Below, one piece after another: positions 26,312 through 36,497 of a stretch of DNA of 64,000 bases. The first letter of the stretch is position 1. Every line of letters starts with the position of its first letter. This DNA is from Leptospira biflexa serovar Patoc strain 'Patoc 1 (Paris)' (GTDB lineage: Bacteria; Spirochaetota; Leptospiria; Leptospirales; Leptospiraceae). A program made the translations under genes and the position numbers. The stretch spans positions 186,001 through 250,000 of the forward strand of contig NC_010602.1 in assembly GCF_000017685.1 (NCBI RefSeq). The letters run 5' to 3'. Under the pieces are notes generated by a model. It worked only from the letters and a program-made list of their open reading frames with translations. It was not told the origin of the DNA and did not search any database.

Positions 26312-26875
26312 ATGGTTTTAGAAATGAAAAAGGTAATTGTGATATGTATAATATTTTTGCTTGGATTTCAAATGGAGGCAATAGAAGTTTCAAAAAAGAA
26401 AATCGAGTTTTTTGTCGAACATTCTGCTCAAAATGTAACCGGTATCTGTAATGAAATCCAAATGGAAAATCCAAACATACAATCGGTAGGTGGTCAGTAT
26501 CGTTTAAAATCTCCCTTTGAAATCAAAATCCCCTTATTAAAAATTACTTCCGGTGATTCCGATCGTGATTCTCATATCCAAGAAATTTTAGGGTATCCAG
26601 AGTCCCAATCCATCCAAGTCAAAGTCGAATCCATTCACATATCAAAAACAAATGATCCATCTTATTCCATCAAAGGGAAATTAGTGATCCATGGTAAAAG
26701 TAAAGATTTTGTTACAGATGTCAGTGTGCAGGTTTTGGAATCTGGTTTTTTACAAGTGGATGGAACATTAGTCGTTCGGTTTTCTGAGTTTGATTTAGAA
26801 AATCCATCGTTATTATTTTTGAAAGCGAAAGATGAAATCCAAGTGAAATACCGATTTGAATTACGAATGAAATGA
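26312..26875 (+). CDS. YceI family periplasmic protein (second of two)
   Basis: A 187-residue protein with a signal peptide (VIVICIIFLLGFQMEAIE) and a YceI fold. FFVEHSAQNVTGICNEI matches the F-x-V-x-H-x-x-x-x-x-V-x-G opening, ITSGDSDRDSHIQEILGYPESQSIQV matches the D-x-x-x-x-x-R-D-x-H motif, and GKLVIHGKSKDFVTDV is the middle strand. It keeps the RDSH motif better than its paralogue at 13828. The start at 26312 has AAGGTAAG upstream. It is probably a lipid- or isoprenoid-binding periplasmic protein. Confidence 0.82.
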   Translation: MVLEMKKVIVICIIFLLGFQMEAIEVSKKKIEFFVEHSAQNVTGICNEIQMENPNIQSVGGQYRLKSPFEIKIPLLKITSGDSDRDSHIQEILGYPESQSIQVKVESIHISKTNDPSYSIKGKLVIHGKSKDFVTDVSVQVLESGFLQVDGTLVVRFSEFDLENPSLLFLKAKDEIQVKYRFELRMK

Positions 26876-26924
26876 TATGGAATCATTTTTCACAACTGTT
26901 TTTCGATCCTTTGCAATGGAGGGA

Positions 26925-27800
26925 TTAACTTCCGATTAGTTCTACCAATCGATTGTATTTTAAGATGATCCGTTTTGTCATCTCTTCCCCTTTTTTATTG
27001 ATGTCTGGGTGGTACTTTTTTAAAAGTTCTTTGAATTTCTTTTTTACCTCAGTGATATTAGCACCGGGCTCCAAATCAAAAAAAGCAAGTAAGTCTTTTA
27101 CTTCTGTAGTGACAGTTTGCACTATTTTTTTCTTCTTTTTCTTTTTGGCCTCCCTGAATCGTCCGTATAACTCATAGTAGGTGCGATCTCGAAATTCTCT
27201 TGTGATATCTCGGAAATTTAAGATTTTTGTTGGGATAAGACTTTTTAAGTATTCGTATAAAAATTCTTCGGCTCCATATTCTGGATGGATATCAAATTTT
27301 TCTAAAAATTGGTGGATGGACCTTCTGACAAAAAAATCAATTTCAAATTTATCCATAAGATAGGAATCTACAGCATCATCAAAATCAATTGTGGCAGCAG
27401 TTAATAGTAGGATTAATTCTTGGTCTAATTTGTGATTGGCGATTGTTTTTTGGATGAGGGATTTATAGGATTCACGAAGTTCATATAACGGTCGTTCGCT
27501 AAAAAAAATGCCTCCTTTTAAAAACTCTTCGGCAACTTCATCTAATTCTAAATTCCAGGCTAAAAAATCGACAAGAAGATCTCCATCCACCTCATGGAAT
27601 CCTCCTGATAATGTCATTTGGGGTTTGGCAGATTTGAATTGGTAAACTTTGCGAAGGCACTCTTCTTTCCGAATTTCAAGGAGTTCCGAAAGACGATCGT
27701 AAGACAAAAACCACTGCATGGATTCGGAAACATTTTGCAGTTCAAATATGACATCGTGCAAAATCTGTTTGGCCTTTTTTGTTTCCGCTTTTTGGACCAT
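26925..27800 (-). CDS. J-domain (DnaJ-like) protein with C-terminal J domain
   Basis: A 291-residue protein whose last 65 residues are a J domain: LLAFFDLEPGANITEVKKKFKELLKKYHPDIN contains the HPD tripeptide needed to stimulate DnaK ATPase. The N-terminal 215 residues are alpha-helical and unrecognised (YELRESYKSLIQKTIANHKL), followed by a Lys-rich linker (REAKKKKKKKIVQ). Because the J domain is C-terminal and there is no Gly/Phe or zinc region, this is a class C-type co-chaperone with a specific client. It diverges from the acyl-CoA dehydrogenase gene. Confidence 0.82.
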   Translation of the reverse strand: MVQKAETKKAKQILHDVIFELQNVSESMQWFLSYDRLSELLEIRKEECLRKVYQFKSAKPQMTLSGGFHEVDGDLLVDFLAWNLELDEVAEEFLKGGIFFSERPLYELRESYKSLIQKTIANHKLDQELILLLTAATIDFDDAVDSYLMDKFEIDFFVRRSIHQFLEKFDIHPEYGAEEFLYEYLKSLIPTKILNFRDITREFRDRTYYELYGRFREAKKKKKKKIVQTVTTEVKDLLAFFDLEPGANITEVKKKFKELLKKYHPDINKKGEEMTKRIILKYNRLVELIGS

Positions 27801-27878
27801 AAACTATCTCTGAAACCAATTTCAAATCGGGGTGACTTTTTTGCTAGTGAATCCTATTCCTTTTTTTGAACTGGAGAT

Positions 27879-29594
27879 ATGAGTCACCATATTTCTGAAC
27901 ATCCTTCCTTACAACCGTTTGATATTTCTGAGTACAAAGGCCTACGAGGTAAAAATTTTTACGATATGGACCCTGCCTTGCAGAGAATGGTGGATCGTTA
28001 TTCTGAATCTTTTGACCCAAAACACAAACTGGCCATGGTGGAACACATCCGAGAGTATGGGGAGCTAGTCGGTGGGATTTTAGATGAACTTACCGAAGAA
28101 TGCCACAAGGAAGGAAAATACGGTGAAGTGGTCAAATATGATCGCACTGGAAAACGAATCGATTTTATCAAATACTCAGATGAACAAAAACGTGCACGGA
28201 AAATATCTTATGACCATGGAGTTGTGAATTTAGACTTCCATCGAGAATGGAACTATGAATTCACACATATTCACCGTTATGCGCTCACCTATTTGATGAA
28301 TTTAAATGGTGAAGGTGGAGTTGCTTGTCCATTGGCCATGACCGATGGGATGATCCTTGCTCTAAAAAAAATTGGAACCGAAGAACAAAAGAAAAAATAT
28401 CTCCCTCTCGTTGCTGGCAAAGGAAGTGATTCACATTTTATGGCAGGCCAATATGTGACAGAACGTGTGGGTGGTAGTAATGTTTCGGCCAACAGGACGA
28501 TAGCGAAAAAACTACCGAACGGCAAATGGGAGTTAACCGGCGAAAAATGGTTTTGTTCCAACCCAGGTGACCTTTGGGTGACTACGGCCAAAATGGAAGG
28601 AACAAACACGGTTGGAATGTTTCTTGTTCCTAGGATCAAGGAAAATGGCGAATTGAATGGCCAGCACATCCTTCGCAAAAAAGACATCATCGGTTCGCGA
28701 GGTAAGATCACTGTTGAGATCATTTATGATAAAGTAGAAGCAGAAGAGTTTGGTCGTCCTGGCCATGGGCTTGTGAATCTGATTCGTTACATCATCAAAA
28801 CATCACGGCTCCATGTGGGACTTGGTTCATGTGGAAACGCAAGAAGGTCGGTCATGGAAGCATCGGAATATGCAAAATTTCGGACTGCTTATGGTAAAAA
28901 AATCTTAGAATTCCCTTCCTTTGTGAAAACACTTGCAGAGATGCAAATTTTACAAACAGCAAATTGTTTTGTTAACTTTCGTTCGGTAGGACTTGCGGAG
29001 AAGGGAGATGATGCGGCAGAAATCACTGTCCCACTTTTAAAATACAAATCTTCATCGCAAGCAAGTTACATCACACAAAAAGCAATCCTGACGTTAGGTG
29101 GGAATGGTATCATTGGTGATTTTTCCCCTCTGCCAAGATTACATAATGATTCCATTATCAATGAAACTTGGGAAGGCACCCACTTGATCATTACTGATCA
29201 TTGTTTGCATGCCTTACAAAAACCAAAGGTGTATGTCGCTTTCCAATCACTCCTAGAGGAACTCACCAAAAATACGCAGAGCATTTCTGAATTGTCGAAT
29301 GTATATACCCTTTTCCAATCCAAACGCAAAGAATTGGATCATTGTCTGAAAGAAGAGTCCAAAGAATGGAAAGATATGAATCGAGTTTATATTGCAGATC
29401 TCACATACCATGTGTTAGCACTAGCAGAATGGATTGAACAATCGGTTTTTGATGCAAAGAAAAAACTTCCAAACAAGTATCTATACTTTGCGAAAGGATA
29501 TGCGGAAATGGTTCGCGATGGACTAGAGGCACCAAGACAAAAAGAAGGTGTGTTCTTTGATCCCAAAGCTCTTGAGACCTTCTTATCCTTTTAA
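27879..29594 (+). CDS. Acyl-CoA dehydrogenase family protein (AidB-like size)
   Basis: The 571-residue flavoprotein has an all-helical N-domain, a beta domain with the FAD signatures [20 protein letters not shown] and [11 protein letters not shown], and a C-terminal helical domain. That last domain contains [12 protein letters not shown] and [16 protein letters not shown], ending at the catalytic-loop motif NETWEGTH. Length and the GGSNVSAN form place it nearer AidB-like or long ACADs than short-chain ones. It probably oxidises an acyl-CoA, passing electrons to ETF. A CTGGAGAT site precedes the ATG. It begins a four-gene unit. Confidence 0.9.
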   Translation: MSHHISEHPSLQPFDISEYKGLRGKNFYDMDPALQRMVDRYSESFDPKHKLAMVEHIREYGELVGGILDELTEECHKEGKYGEVVKYDRTGKRIDFIKYSDEQKRARKISYDHGVVNLDFHREWNYEFTHIHRYALTYLMNLNGEGGVACPLAMTDGMILALKKIGTEEQKKKYLPLVAGKGSDSHFMAGQYVTERVGGSNVSANRTIAKKLPNGKWELTGEKWFCSNPGDLWVTTAKMEGTNTVGMFLVPRIKENGELNGQHILRKKDIIGSRGKITVEIIYDKVEAEEFGRPGHGLVNLIRYIIKTSRLHVGLGSCGNARRSVMEASEYAKFRTAYGKKILEFPSFVKTLAEMQILQTANCFVNFRSVGLAEKGDDAAEITVPLLKYKSSSQASYITQKAILTLGGNGIIGDFSPLPRLHNDSIINETWEGTHLIITDHCLHALQKPKVYVAFQSLLEELTKNTQSISELSNVYTLFQSKRKELDHCLKEESKEWKDMNRVYIADLTYHVLALAEWIEQSVFDAKKKLPNKYLYFAKGYAEMVRDGLEAPRQKEGVFFDPKALETFLSF

Positions 29595-29596
29595 AG

Positions 29597-30505
29597 ATGG
29601 AAAATTTTTTATTACTTGGAATCTGTTTTGGGCTGGGGTTACTCTTTCGAAGGTTTCCTCAGTTCCCCGAAACCACTCCCAAAGTTCTCAATGGTTTTAT
29701 TTTATATGTCTCTTTACCTTCCCTTGTTTTGTATCATGTACACGAGTTAACAGTTGGTGTCAGCGCAATTTTACCAACTTCCATGCCTTGGTTAGTATTT
29801 GGATTTGCTCTATTGTTTTTTTTGGGACTGTACAAACTAAAGGTCATGTCGTTTCAGACGACTGTTTGTTTAGTGCTAACGGCAGGTCTCGGCAATACTT
29901 CTTTTGTTGGGTTTCCACTGCTCGAGGCTTATCTTGGAAAAGAATCACTAGGGTATGGAATTCTTGCGGACCAATTGGGAACCTTTATGGTTTTGAGTTT
30001 TCCTGGAATCATTTTAGCTTCTATCGCAATGGATGGAAAATGGCACTTTTATACTTTGGTCAAACGTGTCCTCGGATTTGCTCCCATTTACGCTTTGGTT
30101 TTTGCAATCCTCACGAGACAGTGGGAGTATCCGAGTGCTCTCAAAATCGTGTTATTACGATTAGGTGACACTTTGACACCGCTTGCTCTAGTATCTGTGG
30201 GATATATGTTGGACCTAAGAACCATTGCTGGACATGGAAAGTATTTACTTTTGGGATTGGGGTTTAAATTGGTTTTAGCGCCAATCCTTGTTTATTTTGT
30301 TTATGCAGAAGTGAGAGAAGATCAGTTACTCTTTCAAACAATTTTATTAGAATCAGCGATGGCGCCAATGGTGACATCCACAGTCATCACGATTGAAAAA
30401 AACATTTCTCCTCATTTAGCAAGCCTTATGTTAGGCATTGGAATTCCAGTTTCGTTTCTAACGACATATGGTTTGAATTTACTCATAAAAGGGAATATCA
30501 TTTGA
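29597..30505 (+). CDS. AEC (auxin efflux carrier) family transporter
   Basis: A 302-residue membrane protein with about ten helices in two halves. TTPKVLNGFILYVSLPSLVLYHVH and CLVLTAGLGNTSFVGFPLLEAYLG are the family's discontinuous-helix motifs, as is ILLESAMAPMVTSTVI in the second half. Relatives move small organic acids across the inner membrane. It starts two bases after the acyl-CoA dehydrogenase stop. Substrate unknown. Confidence 0.88.
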   Translation: MENFLLLGICFGLGLLFRRFPQFPETTPKVLNGFILYVSLPSLVLYHVHELTVGVSAILPTSMPWLVFGFALLFFLGLYKLKVMSFQTTVCLVLTAGLGNTSFVGFPLLEAYLGKESLGYGILADQLGTFMVLSFPGIILASIAMDGKWHFYTLVKRVLGFAPIYALVFAILTRQWEYPSALKIVLLRLGDTLTPLALVSVGYMLDLRTIAGHGKYLLLGLGFKLVLAPILVYFVYAEVREDQLLFQTILLESAMAPMVTSTVITIEKNISPHLASLMLGIGIPVSFLTTYGLNLLIKGNII

Positions 30506-31398
30506 ATATTAAATTTTTATTACTTTTGATCTTAGCAATGGTTTCTTGGGGGATCTCTTGGCCCATTGCAAAGGTGATTGCTGGAATGGTTCCTGTTCCT
30601 GTCCTAGTGTTTTGGCGATTCCTTTTTACCTTCTTATCAATAATACCATTACTTCTTGTTATGCGAATCACGATTCGATTAAAGACCGGCAAGGATTATT
30701 GGAATGTTTTGATCGGTGGAATCATCTACACACTTTATAATCAGTTTTTCTTTTTGGGTTTAAAAAACGGATTACCGGGTGCAGGAGGTGTCCTTGTCAC
30801 CACTTTGAATCCAATTGTGACCTTTTTTATCGTATTTCTAATCCAAAAAAAATCAATCTCCAAACGACAGGTATTAGGTCTCTTTTTTGGATTCATTGGT
30901 GGGCTTGTGATCTTACAAGTTTGGAAAATTAGTCTCGATTATCTTTTGTTATCTGGTAATTTGTTTTTCCTTCTTTGTTCATTTGTGTGGGCAACTCTTT
31001 CTCTCAACAGTCAAAAAACGGGCAAATCCATGTCTCCCATCACGTATAGCTTTTATGTTTATGGGATCGGTTCTATCTTAGAACTTTTGTTTTGTTGGAA
31101 TGATCCAAGTTTTTGGAAGGTTTGGGAATTTGGTCCTTCCTTTTGGTTTGCGATTTTTTATCTGACAGTAATCTCGACAACATTTGGAACAACCGTATAC
31201 TTTTACGCGGCCACAAGGCTTGGATCTGAAATAGCGAGTAGTTTTATTTTCATTGTTCCACTTTCTGCCTATTTAAGTAGTTTTCTGATTTTGGATGAAG
31301 TGATCCAAGTCCCAGTGATTATAGGTGGTGGTTTGGCAATGTTAGCAGTTTATCTGATCAATTCGAAACATAAAAAGAAAGAAGAGATCATACCATGA
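30502..31398 (+). CDS. DMT superfamily (EamA) transporter
   Basis: Ten helices arranged as two EamA repeats in 298 residues: MVSWGISWPIAKVIAGMVPVPVL opens the first and LSGNLFFLLCSFVWATLSLNSQ the second. YFYAATRLGSEIASSFIFIVPLSAYLSS is the classical late motif. It is an inner-membrane exporter or importer of metabolites, substrate unknown. The TTG start overlaps the AEC gene's stop (TTGA), so the genes are coupled. Confidence 0.88.
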   Translation: MNIKFLLLLILAMVSWGISWPIAKVIAGMVPVPVLVFWRFLFTFLSIIPLLLVMRITIRLKTGKDYWNVLIGGIIYTLYNQFFFLGLKNGLPGAGGVLVTTLNPIVTFFIVFLIQKKSISKRQVLGLFFGFIGGLVILQVWKISLDYLLLSGNLFFLLCSFVWATLSLNSQKTGKSMSPITYSFYVYGIGSILELLFCWNDPSFWKVWEFGPSFWFAIFYLTVISTTFGTTVYFYAATRLGSEIASSFIFIVPLSAYLSSFLILDEVIQVPVIIGGGLAMLAVYLINSKHKKKEEIIP

Positions 31399-31874
31399 AG
31401 CAGATTTCTTGGAAAAAATGTTTTAAGATTTGGTTGTACAATTTTTATCCACCTTACCTTGGTGCAGGGATTCGGATTACACAAATCGCCACGGATTTAT
31501 CTTTTTTCCAAGTGGAAATGAAACTTAAGTTTTATAACAAAAACTATGTCGGTGTTCATTTTGGCGGGTCTTTGTACTCCATGTGTGATCCTTTTTTTAT
31601 GTTAATCCTATTGGAACAATTGGGTTCCGACTTTATCGTATGGGATAAAGTGGGATCGATGAACTTTGTGAAACCTGGAAAAGGGAAGGTGACGGCAACA
31701 TTTTCGATCCCAGAAGAAAAAATCCAAAAGATCAGAGAAGAAATTGAAACAAAACGAAAGGGAGAGTTCCTCTTTACGACGAATGTTTTGGACGAAGAAA
31801 ATGAGATCGTCGCAACTTTGGAGAAAACCATTTACATCCGAAAACGAGGAAGGTTGCCCATTCAGAATGTATAA
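31395..31874 (+). CDS. DUF4442 domain protein (hotdog-fold thioesterase-like)
   Basis: A 159-residue protein with the DUF4442 pattern: GAGIRITQIATDLSFFQVEMKL, then KNYVGVHFGGSLYSMCDPFFMLILLEQLG, where the hotdog helix sits. It is related to acyl-CoA thioesterases (PaaI/YiiD-like), although a conventional catalytic Asp is not obvious. It overlaps the previous gene by four bases. Sharing an operon with an acyl-CoA dehydrogenase supports a role on acyl thioesters. Confidence 0.82.
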   Translation: MKQISWKKCFKIWLYNFYPPYLGAGIRITQIATDLSFFQVEMKLKFYNKNYVGVHFGGSLYSMCDPFFMLILLEQLGSDFIVWDKVGSMNFVKPGKGKVTATFSIPEEKIQKIREEIETKRKGEFLFTTNVLDEENEIVATLEKTIYIRKRGRLPIQNV

Positions 31875-31953
31875 TTCACATTCTAAGGAGTGATTGTTTC
31901 CTTCCCTTTCATCAAAATCAATTCATTGGACGATTGTATCTGAGATACTTTCG

Positions 31954-34374
31954 TTAATACTTTTTATCTTCGTCTTCTGGTATCATGCTTGCGTAATAGA
32001 GGATGAGCGCATCATTTTTTGAATGAATCATACGATTGGCTTCTTCGATCATTTTGCGTTTTTCTAGGATTTTTTTACCTTTTTCCCAAATCTCTTCTGG
32101 GTCACGAGTCAGGTAATTCCCTTCATGGCGGGAAATAAAATCTTCAACTAACATTGTACTCTGTGACAATTCGATTGAATAATCATTTTCGACCAAAATT
32201 TTTGCTACTATCTGGTTTGGTAACAATTTATGATATTGTTTCCAACCTTTCGTGATACGGTAACTGAGTTCAATCGTCGGATCTTCTGTATGTGCATATT
32301 CTGATATAGGAATTGGATCACAAAACTCAACATAAACATTGGATCGTTTTGCAAGAAAACCTGCCATACCCAGTTCTTCAGGCATATTACAAAACTGATT
32401 GTCTTCTGGAACTGTTTCGTACGAAACAGAAATAGGAACAATGACAATCTCTGTACCAGAACTACGGAAGGCGTTCACTGCGGTTGTGAGTAAACCAGTT
32501 TTGACTGGAACAATCGCGCCAGTTCTTGATCTAGTGCCTTCTGGATACACTAGTGATGGAATTCCTTGTTCGAGCATCACTTGGGAATATAAGGTGAGGC
32601 ATTCAAGATACAAACTGTTCCTTGTCCTCTCTCGATCGACAGCATAAGCACCAAGTGATTTTAACATCCATTCCCAAAATGGATTGGACATCAAATTGAT
32701 TCCTGCCGCATAACGAGGGACTGGTAGACCTAAATGGAACAAAGAATAAGCCACTTCAACGGAATCAAGATGAGATCTGTGAGTTGGCGCATATAATAAA
32801 TTGTATTTGGAAGACAGAGCTTTGACCACTTCTGTTTTTCCACCAATGTGCGGGATCATGGAACCCTTTAAAAATCCACCAGAAAACAAACGGATAGGAG
32901 CTACAAATCGTAAGACCGATTCACGAACAGTAGGGCTATAATTGTCGGCGATTTCATTTACATAGAATCGAACTAATTCTTTGATTAAAGTAAGTTCTTC
33001 GTCTTTCTGGCAGTTGTGAAATCTTTGCCAAATTTCGACTTCCGATTCAAACTTTACTTCATCTAACTTTTGTTTTTTTCGTTTGGCTTTGGTCAGTCTT
33101 TTTTGTGTGGATTCGATGACTGCAGAAGATTGTTTTTTGACACGTGAAATTGTTCCCGGTACATTACTGATTTGTTTTAAGATACGATCAACAAGTAGGG
33201 TATGGAAATCAATTCCCGATGTTAAGTTGAGACCCACTTTTTTCTGCACAACAAGTGGTATATTTTTAGCTTCTGTTTTTTTACCGCAGATAAGATCAAC
33301 AAGTGCACCCGGCGGTTGTTTCCGAGTTAGTACATCAAACAGAGTTCTATGTAGGGTAAAGGGTAGTCGAATCTCATTGGCAAGTTCGATGAGGATACTC
33401 AATGCATACGTTCCTTCCACATTATCATGCCATTTAGTCGATTCTCTTTCAATGAATGATCTTGGTGCAAAAAAGATTTCGATTCGATCTTTGAAACTTA
33501 ATTTTTCCCCACCAGTCAAAAGTTCGCCGACAATCTTTTGTCCAAACCCACGGTTCCTACTTTTGTTACTCGTTGCTGTTGTGATGAAATCGGCAAGTCC
33601 AGATCGACCCATGACGGTGTCAGGTCTTGCACCGTAACGCATTGCGAGGTCTCGCACTTCTTGAAAACCAACAGATAAAATTTCCCCTAATAGATTTGCA
33701 CCATAACGAGGGAGTAAGGAAACAATTCCACTCGCGATGGCCATGGGATTTTTGGCAACACCCACAATCTCCATACCAATCACATCATCGGTGATGGTTG
33801 TATTGATATAATCAGATGTATAAACCTCTGAGAGATATTCTGCCGTTGTTTTTTCTGTTGAGCCAATATTGAAGAAACTAAATTTTTCCTCTAAAATTTC
33901 ACCGAGTAGAGAAGGACCGTTCACAACGGCAACAGATGCATGATTAAAATTTCGTTCACCAAGATAATTTTGTAAGTATTGTGAGTAGGTGACAAAACCT
34001 GATTTTTTTCGATTTTTGGAATCCAAAATCCCTTTCGTTAAAAAGGAAAAAACATAATTGTTAAATGGTTCGAGGACTTCTATTAAACCATGGACACTAT
34101 CCAAAAAGGAACGAGAGGGAACTGCCACGTGAAAAGCCCAATCATCTCTTCCAAATGAATCCAAACTAGAAACAATGTCGATATGATCGGGAAGTTCAAT
34201 TGTCTTTCCCATAATTTCTGTTTGGCGGCGCTTCTTGAGTACTTCGACAAATTCTTTGTCAGGAATCCACAAAGTAATGGAATCATACTTTTCTGCCAGT
34301 ATGGAAGCGATAATGATCCCCATTGGGCCACTACCCAAAACTGCTTGTTTTAAGTCGTTATAAGATATTTGCAT
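31954..34374 (-). CDS. GpsA-PlsB fusion: glycerol-3-phosphate dehydrogenase plus glycerol-3-phosphate acyltransferase
   Basis: The 806-residue protein joins two enzymes that act in sequence. Residues 10-365 are an NAD(P)-dependent glycerol-3-phosphate dehydrogenase: GSGPMG at 14-19, catalytic Lys114 in TKG and Lys208 in AKNP, GPS at 153-155 and SRNRGFG at 272-278. A basic linker follows. Residues about 490-720 are a PlsB-type acyltransferase: HX4D in HRSHLD at 532-537, AAGINL, EGTRSRTG at 612-619, KTG at 625-627 and VPISVSYE at 646-653. One polypeptide could therefore turn dihydroxyacetone phosphate into glycerol 3-phosphate and then acylate it, starting phospholipid synthesis. No helices of a membrane anchor are strong, so it may be peripheral. 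It diverges from the SLC13 gene. Confidence 0.88.
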   Translation of the reverse strand: MQISYNDLKQAVLGSGPMGIIIASILAEKYDSITLWIPDKEFVEVLKKRRQTEIMGKTIELPDHIDIVSSLDSFGRDDWAFHVAVPSRSFLDSVHGLIEVLEPFNNYVFSFLTKGILDSKNRKKSGFVTYSQYLQNYLGERNFNHASVAVVNGPSLLGEILEEKFSFFNIGSTEKTTAEYLSEVYTSDYINTTITDDVIGMEIVGVAKNPMAIASGIVSLLPRYGANLLGEILSVGFQEVRDLAMRYGARPDTVMGRSGLADFITTATSNKSRNRGFGQKIVGELLTGGEKLSFKDRIEIFFAPRSFIERESTKWHDNVEGTYALSILIELANEIRLPFTLHRTLFDVLTRKQPPGALVDLICGKKTEAKNIPLVVQKKVGLNLTSGIDFHTLLVDRILKQISNVPGTISRVKKQSSAVIESTQKRLTKAKRKKQKLDEVKFESEVEIWQRFHNCQKDEELTLIKELVRFYVNEIADNYSPTVRESVLRFVAPIRLFSGGFLKGSMIPHIGGKTEVVKALSSKYNLLYAPTHRSHLDSVEVAYSLFHLGLPVPRYAAGINLMSNPFWEWMLKSLGAYAVDRERTRNSLYLECLTLYSQVMLEQGIPSLVYPEGTRSRTGAIVPVKTGLLTTAVNAFRSSGTEIVIVPISVSYETVPEDNQFCNMPEELGMAGFLAKRSNVYVEFCDPIPISEYAHTEDPTIELSYRITKGWKQYHKLLPNQIVAKILVENDYSIELSQSTMLVEDFISRHEGNYLTRDPEEIWEKGKKILEKRKMIEEANRMIHSKNDALILYYASMIPEDEDKKY

Positions 34375-34434
34375 AAAAAATGAACATTTAGAAATTTCGG
34401 GAAAGTCTCATTGTATTTGTTTGCTTGAAACGAA

Positions 34435-35868
34435 TTGAGTCTATCGAAAAAGTATCAGGTGAGTGTAAATCGTCAAGTCACAATGATTCGAGCAGGCCTT
34501 CTATTTTCGACGCTTTCCATTTTTCCCGCCCTGCTTGGTTGGTACCAACTTTGGTTTGGACTCACCCCCGCCCAGGAAATCAATGTAGCCATTGCACTGG
34601 TCGTTTCTTACCTATGGGTCACAGAACTCATCCCCTTATATGTCACAGGATTTTTGGTTCTTTTTTTGGAACTGATTTGGCTTATTCCCGGATGGGGGCC
34701 TGGAGCTCCAAAAACGATTACTTTTTTGTCCTGTTATTTTTCTGAGACCATCTTACTATTCTTAGGTGGATTTGTGATCTCAAGTGCCATTCGTTTTTAT
34801 GGACTGGATGTATCAATTGCTTCATTTGTGATCAAAAATACGAAAGGTTCAGTATTTTTCCTCGTTTTATCTTTGGGATTTGCAACCGCCTTTCTCTCTT
34901 GTTTTATGAATAACACAGCAACCGCTGCCATGATGTTGGGTCTTGTTTCATCGATGATGAAGTCTTTAGAGGAATCGAGTCCTCTTCGAAAATCAATTTT
35001 GTTTATGGTTCCATTTTCTGCCAACTTAGGTGGGATTGGAACTCCAGTCGGAACCTTACCCAATGTCATTGGGATTGCGTATTTACAAGAAAAAGGATTT
35101 CAGATTGGTTTTTTAGATTGGATGGCATTTGCATTTCCCGTATTCATTTTATCCGTCTTTTTACTAGCTGGAATCTTGTACATTGTGTACTTAAAAAAAG
35201 AGACTGGAATCCAATCGATCCAACGAATCCAAGTCCAAGAACCAAATTCGAATCACTCTCGCAAAAAAAGGTATCTTTCCATTTTAGTGATTATTTTCAC
35301 CATCATTGGTTGGATCACTTCCGATTGGCATGGTATCTCCAATGGAACGGTAGCTTTATTTCCTGTGATTGTATTTTTTGGATTTTCACTTTTGGATTTA
35401 AACGAATTTCGAAACTTATCTTGGGATGTCCTCATCCTCATGGGTGGTGGGATTGCGCTCGGAAAGGCATTTGAGGAAACAGGGCTTGCCAAACATTTTG
35501 TGAGTTTATTTATGTTAGGTGATTCTAGTCAGCTAGGATTGTTTTTATTTTTTTCCATCCTTTCCCTTTTACTTTCTTGTTTTTTGAGTAATACAAGTGT
35601 TGCCAATTTGATTTTACCCATTACGATGGGTCTTCCTACAGACCTCATTTTGCCCGCAGCCATTGGTGCGACGATAGGTGCTTCCCTCGCGATGCCTTTA
35701 CCTGTTTCCACTCCACCCAATGCACTTGCCTTTAGTTATGGCGGGATTCGAAGCCTTGAGATGGTTAAAATTGGGGGGACCATATCCATTTTGGCTTGGG
35801 TCATATTCACTTTGGTTGGAGGGTTGATTTTGCACCAATTGTCGATTGTCGATTTTTCCAACTTTTAA
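34435..35868 (+). CDS. SLC13/DASS family (CitT-like) anion symporter
   Basis: A 477-residue transporter with about 12 helices. Family signatures are EINVAIALVVSYLWVTELIPLYVT, FLSCFMNNTATAAMMLG with the SNT-type ion/substrate loop, GGIGTPVGTLPNVIGIAYL, and CFLSNTSVANLILPITMGLP in the second repeat. Members bring in divalent anions (sulfate or dicarboxylates) with sodium. The true start is uncertain: TTG 34435, GTG 34459 or ATG 34483 all keep the first helix. It is divergent from the GpsA-PlsB gene across 60 bases. Confidence 0.87.
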   Translation: MSLSKKYQVSVNRQVTMIRAGLLFSTLSIFPALLGWYQLWFGLTPAQEINVAIALVVSYLWVTELIPLYVTGFLVLFLELIWLIPGWGPGAPKTITFLSCYFSETILLFLGGFVISSAIRFYGLDVSIASFVIKNTKGSVFFLVLSLGFATAFLSCFMNNTATAAMMLGLVSSMMKSLEESSPLRKSILFMVPFSANLGGIGTPVGTLPNVIGIAYLQEKGFQIGFLDWMAFAFPVFILSVFLLAGILYIVYLKKETGIQSIQRIQVQEPNSNHSRKKRYLSILVIIFTIIGWITSDWHGISNGTVALFPVIVFFGFSLLDLNEFRNLSWDVLILMGGGIALGKAFEETGLAKHFVSLFMLGDSSQLGLFLFFSILSLLLSCFLSNTSVANLILPITMGLPTDLILPAAIGATIGASLAMPLPVSTPPNALAFSYGGIRSLEMVKIGGTISILAWVIFTLVGGLILHQLSIVDFSNF

Positions 35869-35916
35869 AAAAAAGACTTTTCCTTCTTTTCTCATCCGTT
35901 AGCCTTCTCTCGGATT

Positions 35917-36489
35917 ATGATTCGATTCCGAAATTTTTCTCTTTTCTGTTTATGTTCCGTTTTTTTCCTCCAATCTTGTTATAATTATATGAGTGAAGAT
36001 GTTCCCATCATCACGAGGCCTGATTTCAAACAACCCATTCCTCTTTTAACCATTAAAGTCTCCACCCCTGAGAATAATAAAAACAAAAGGGAAATCACAG
36101 CCCTTTATACGAAATACCTTTCGGAAACGGGTTACTTTGGACGGGTTCTTTCAGACGGAGTGCGAGCCAACCACCATATCGATTTGTATACTAGTGAAGT
36201 GAATGAATACGAACACTTTTGGGTCTCCTCCATCTCAACTATTTTTATGATTGGAACAGCTGGTTTATTACCTTCCATCTATTCAAAAGAACGTGTGTTA
36301 CATGCTGATTTTTATTTGAACGATAAGTTAATTGGCCGAGAAAAATACAGACAAAAACATTCTACCCTTTTCGGAATTCCATTTATGTTTATCTGGGAGA
36401 CTGGAATCAAAGAAGCGAAAACCATCCAATACAACAAAGAAAAAAATCTAATCCACAATGTTGTCCAAGATTATAACCGGTATTTATAG
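35917..36489 (+). CDS. Hypothetical lipoprotein
   Basis: This 190-residue protein starts with a lipoprotein signal (FSLFCLCSVFFLQSC, Cys at 21). The mature region has mixed alpha/beta character with a hydrophobic segment (STIFMIGTAGLLPSIY) that may re-enter a membrane, and a conserved-looking FYLNDKLIGREKYRQK stretch. I do not recognise the family, although the layout recalls small assembly lipoproteins that act on an exported partner. The CAP-domain gene follows eight bases later and is probably cotranscribed. Confidence 0.65.
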   Translation: MIRFRNFSLFCLCSVFFLQSCYNYMSEDVPIITRPDFKQPIPLLTIKVSTPENNKNKREITALYTKYLSETGYFGRVLSDGVRANHHIDLYTSEVNEYEHFWVSSISTIFMIGTAGLLPSIYSKERVLHADFYLNDKLIGREKYRQKHSTLFGIPFMFIWETGIKEAKTIQYNKEKNLIHNVVQDYNRYL

Positions 36490-36497
36490 GAGTTGTT

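Noticed and set aside
29548..30168. Frame of 206 codons overlapping the AEC transporter in another phase
   Set aside because: Its translation is Cys/Trp/Phe-rich with no family pattern, while the AEC frame is full length.
31864..31884. AGAATGT/ACATTCT inverted repeat at the end of the DUF4442 gene
   Set aside because: Short AT-rich arms with no T-run; chance is likely.
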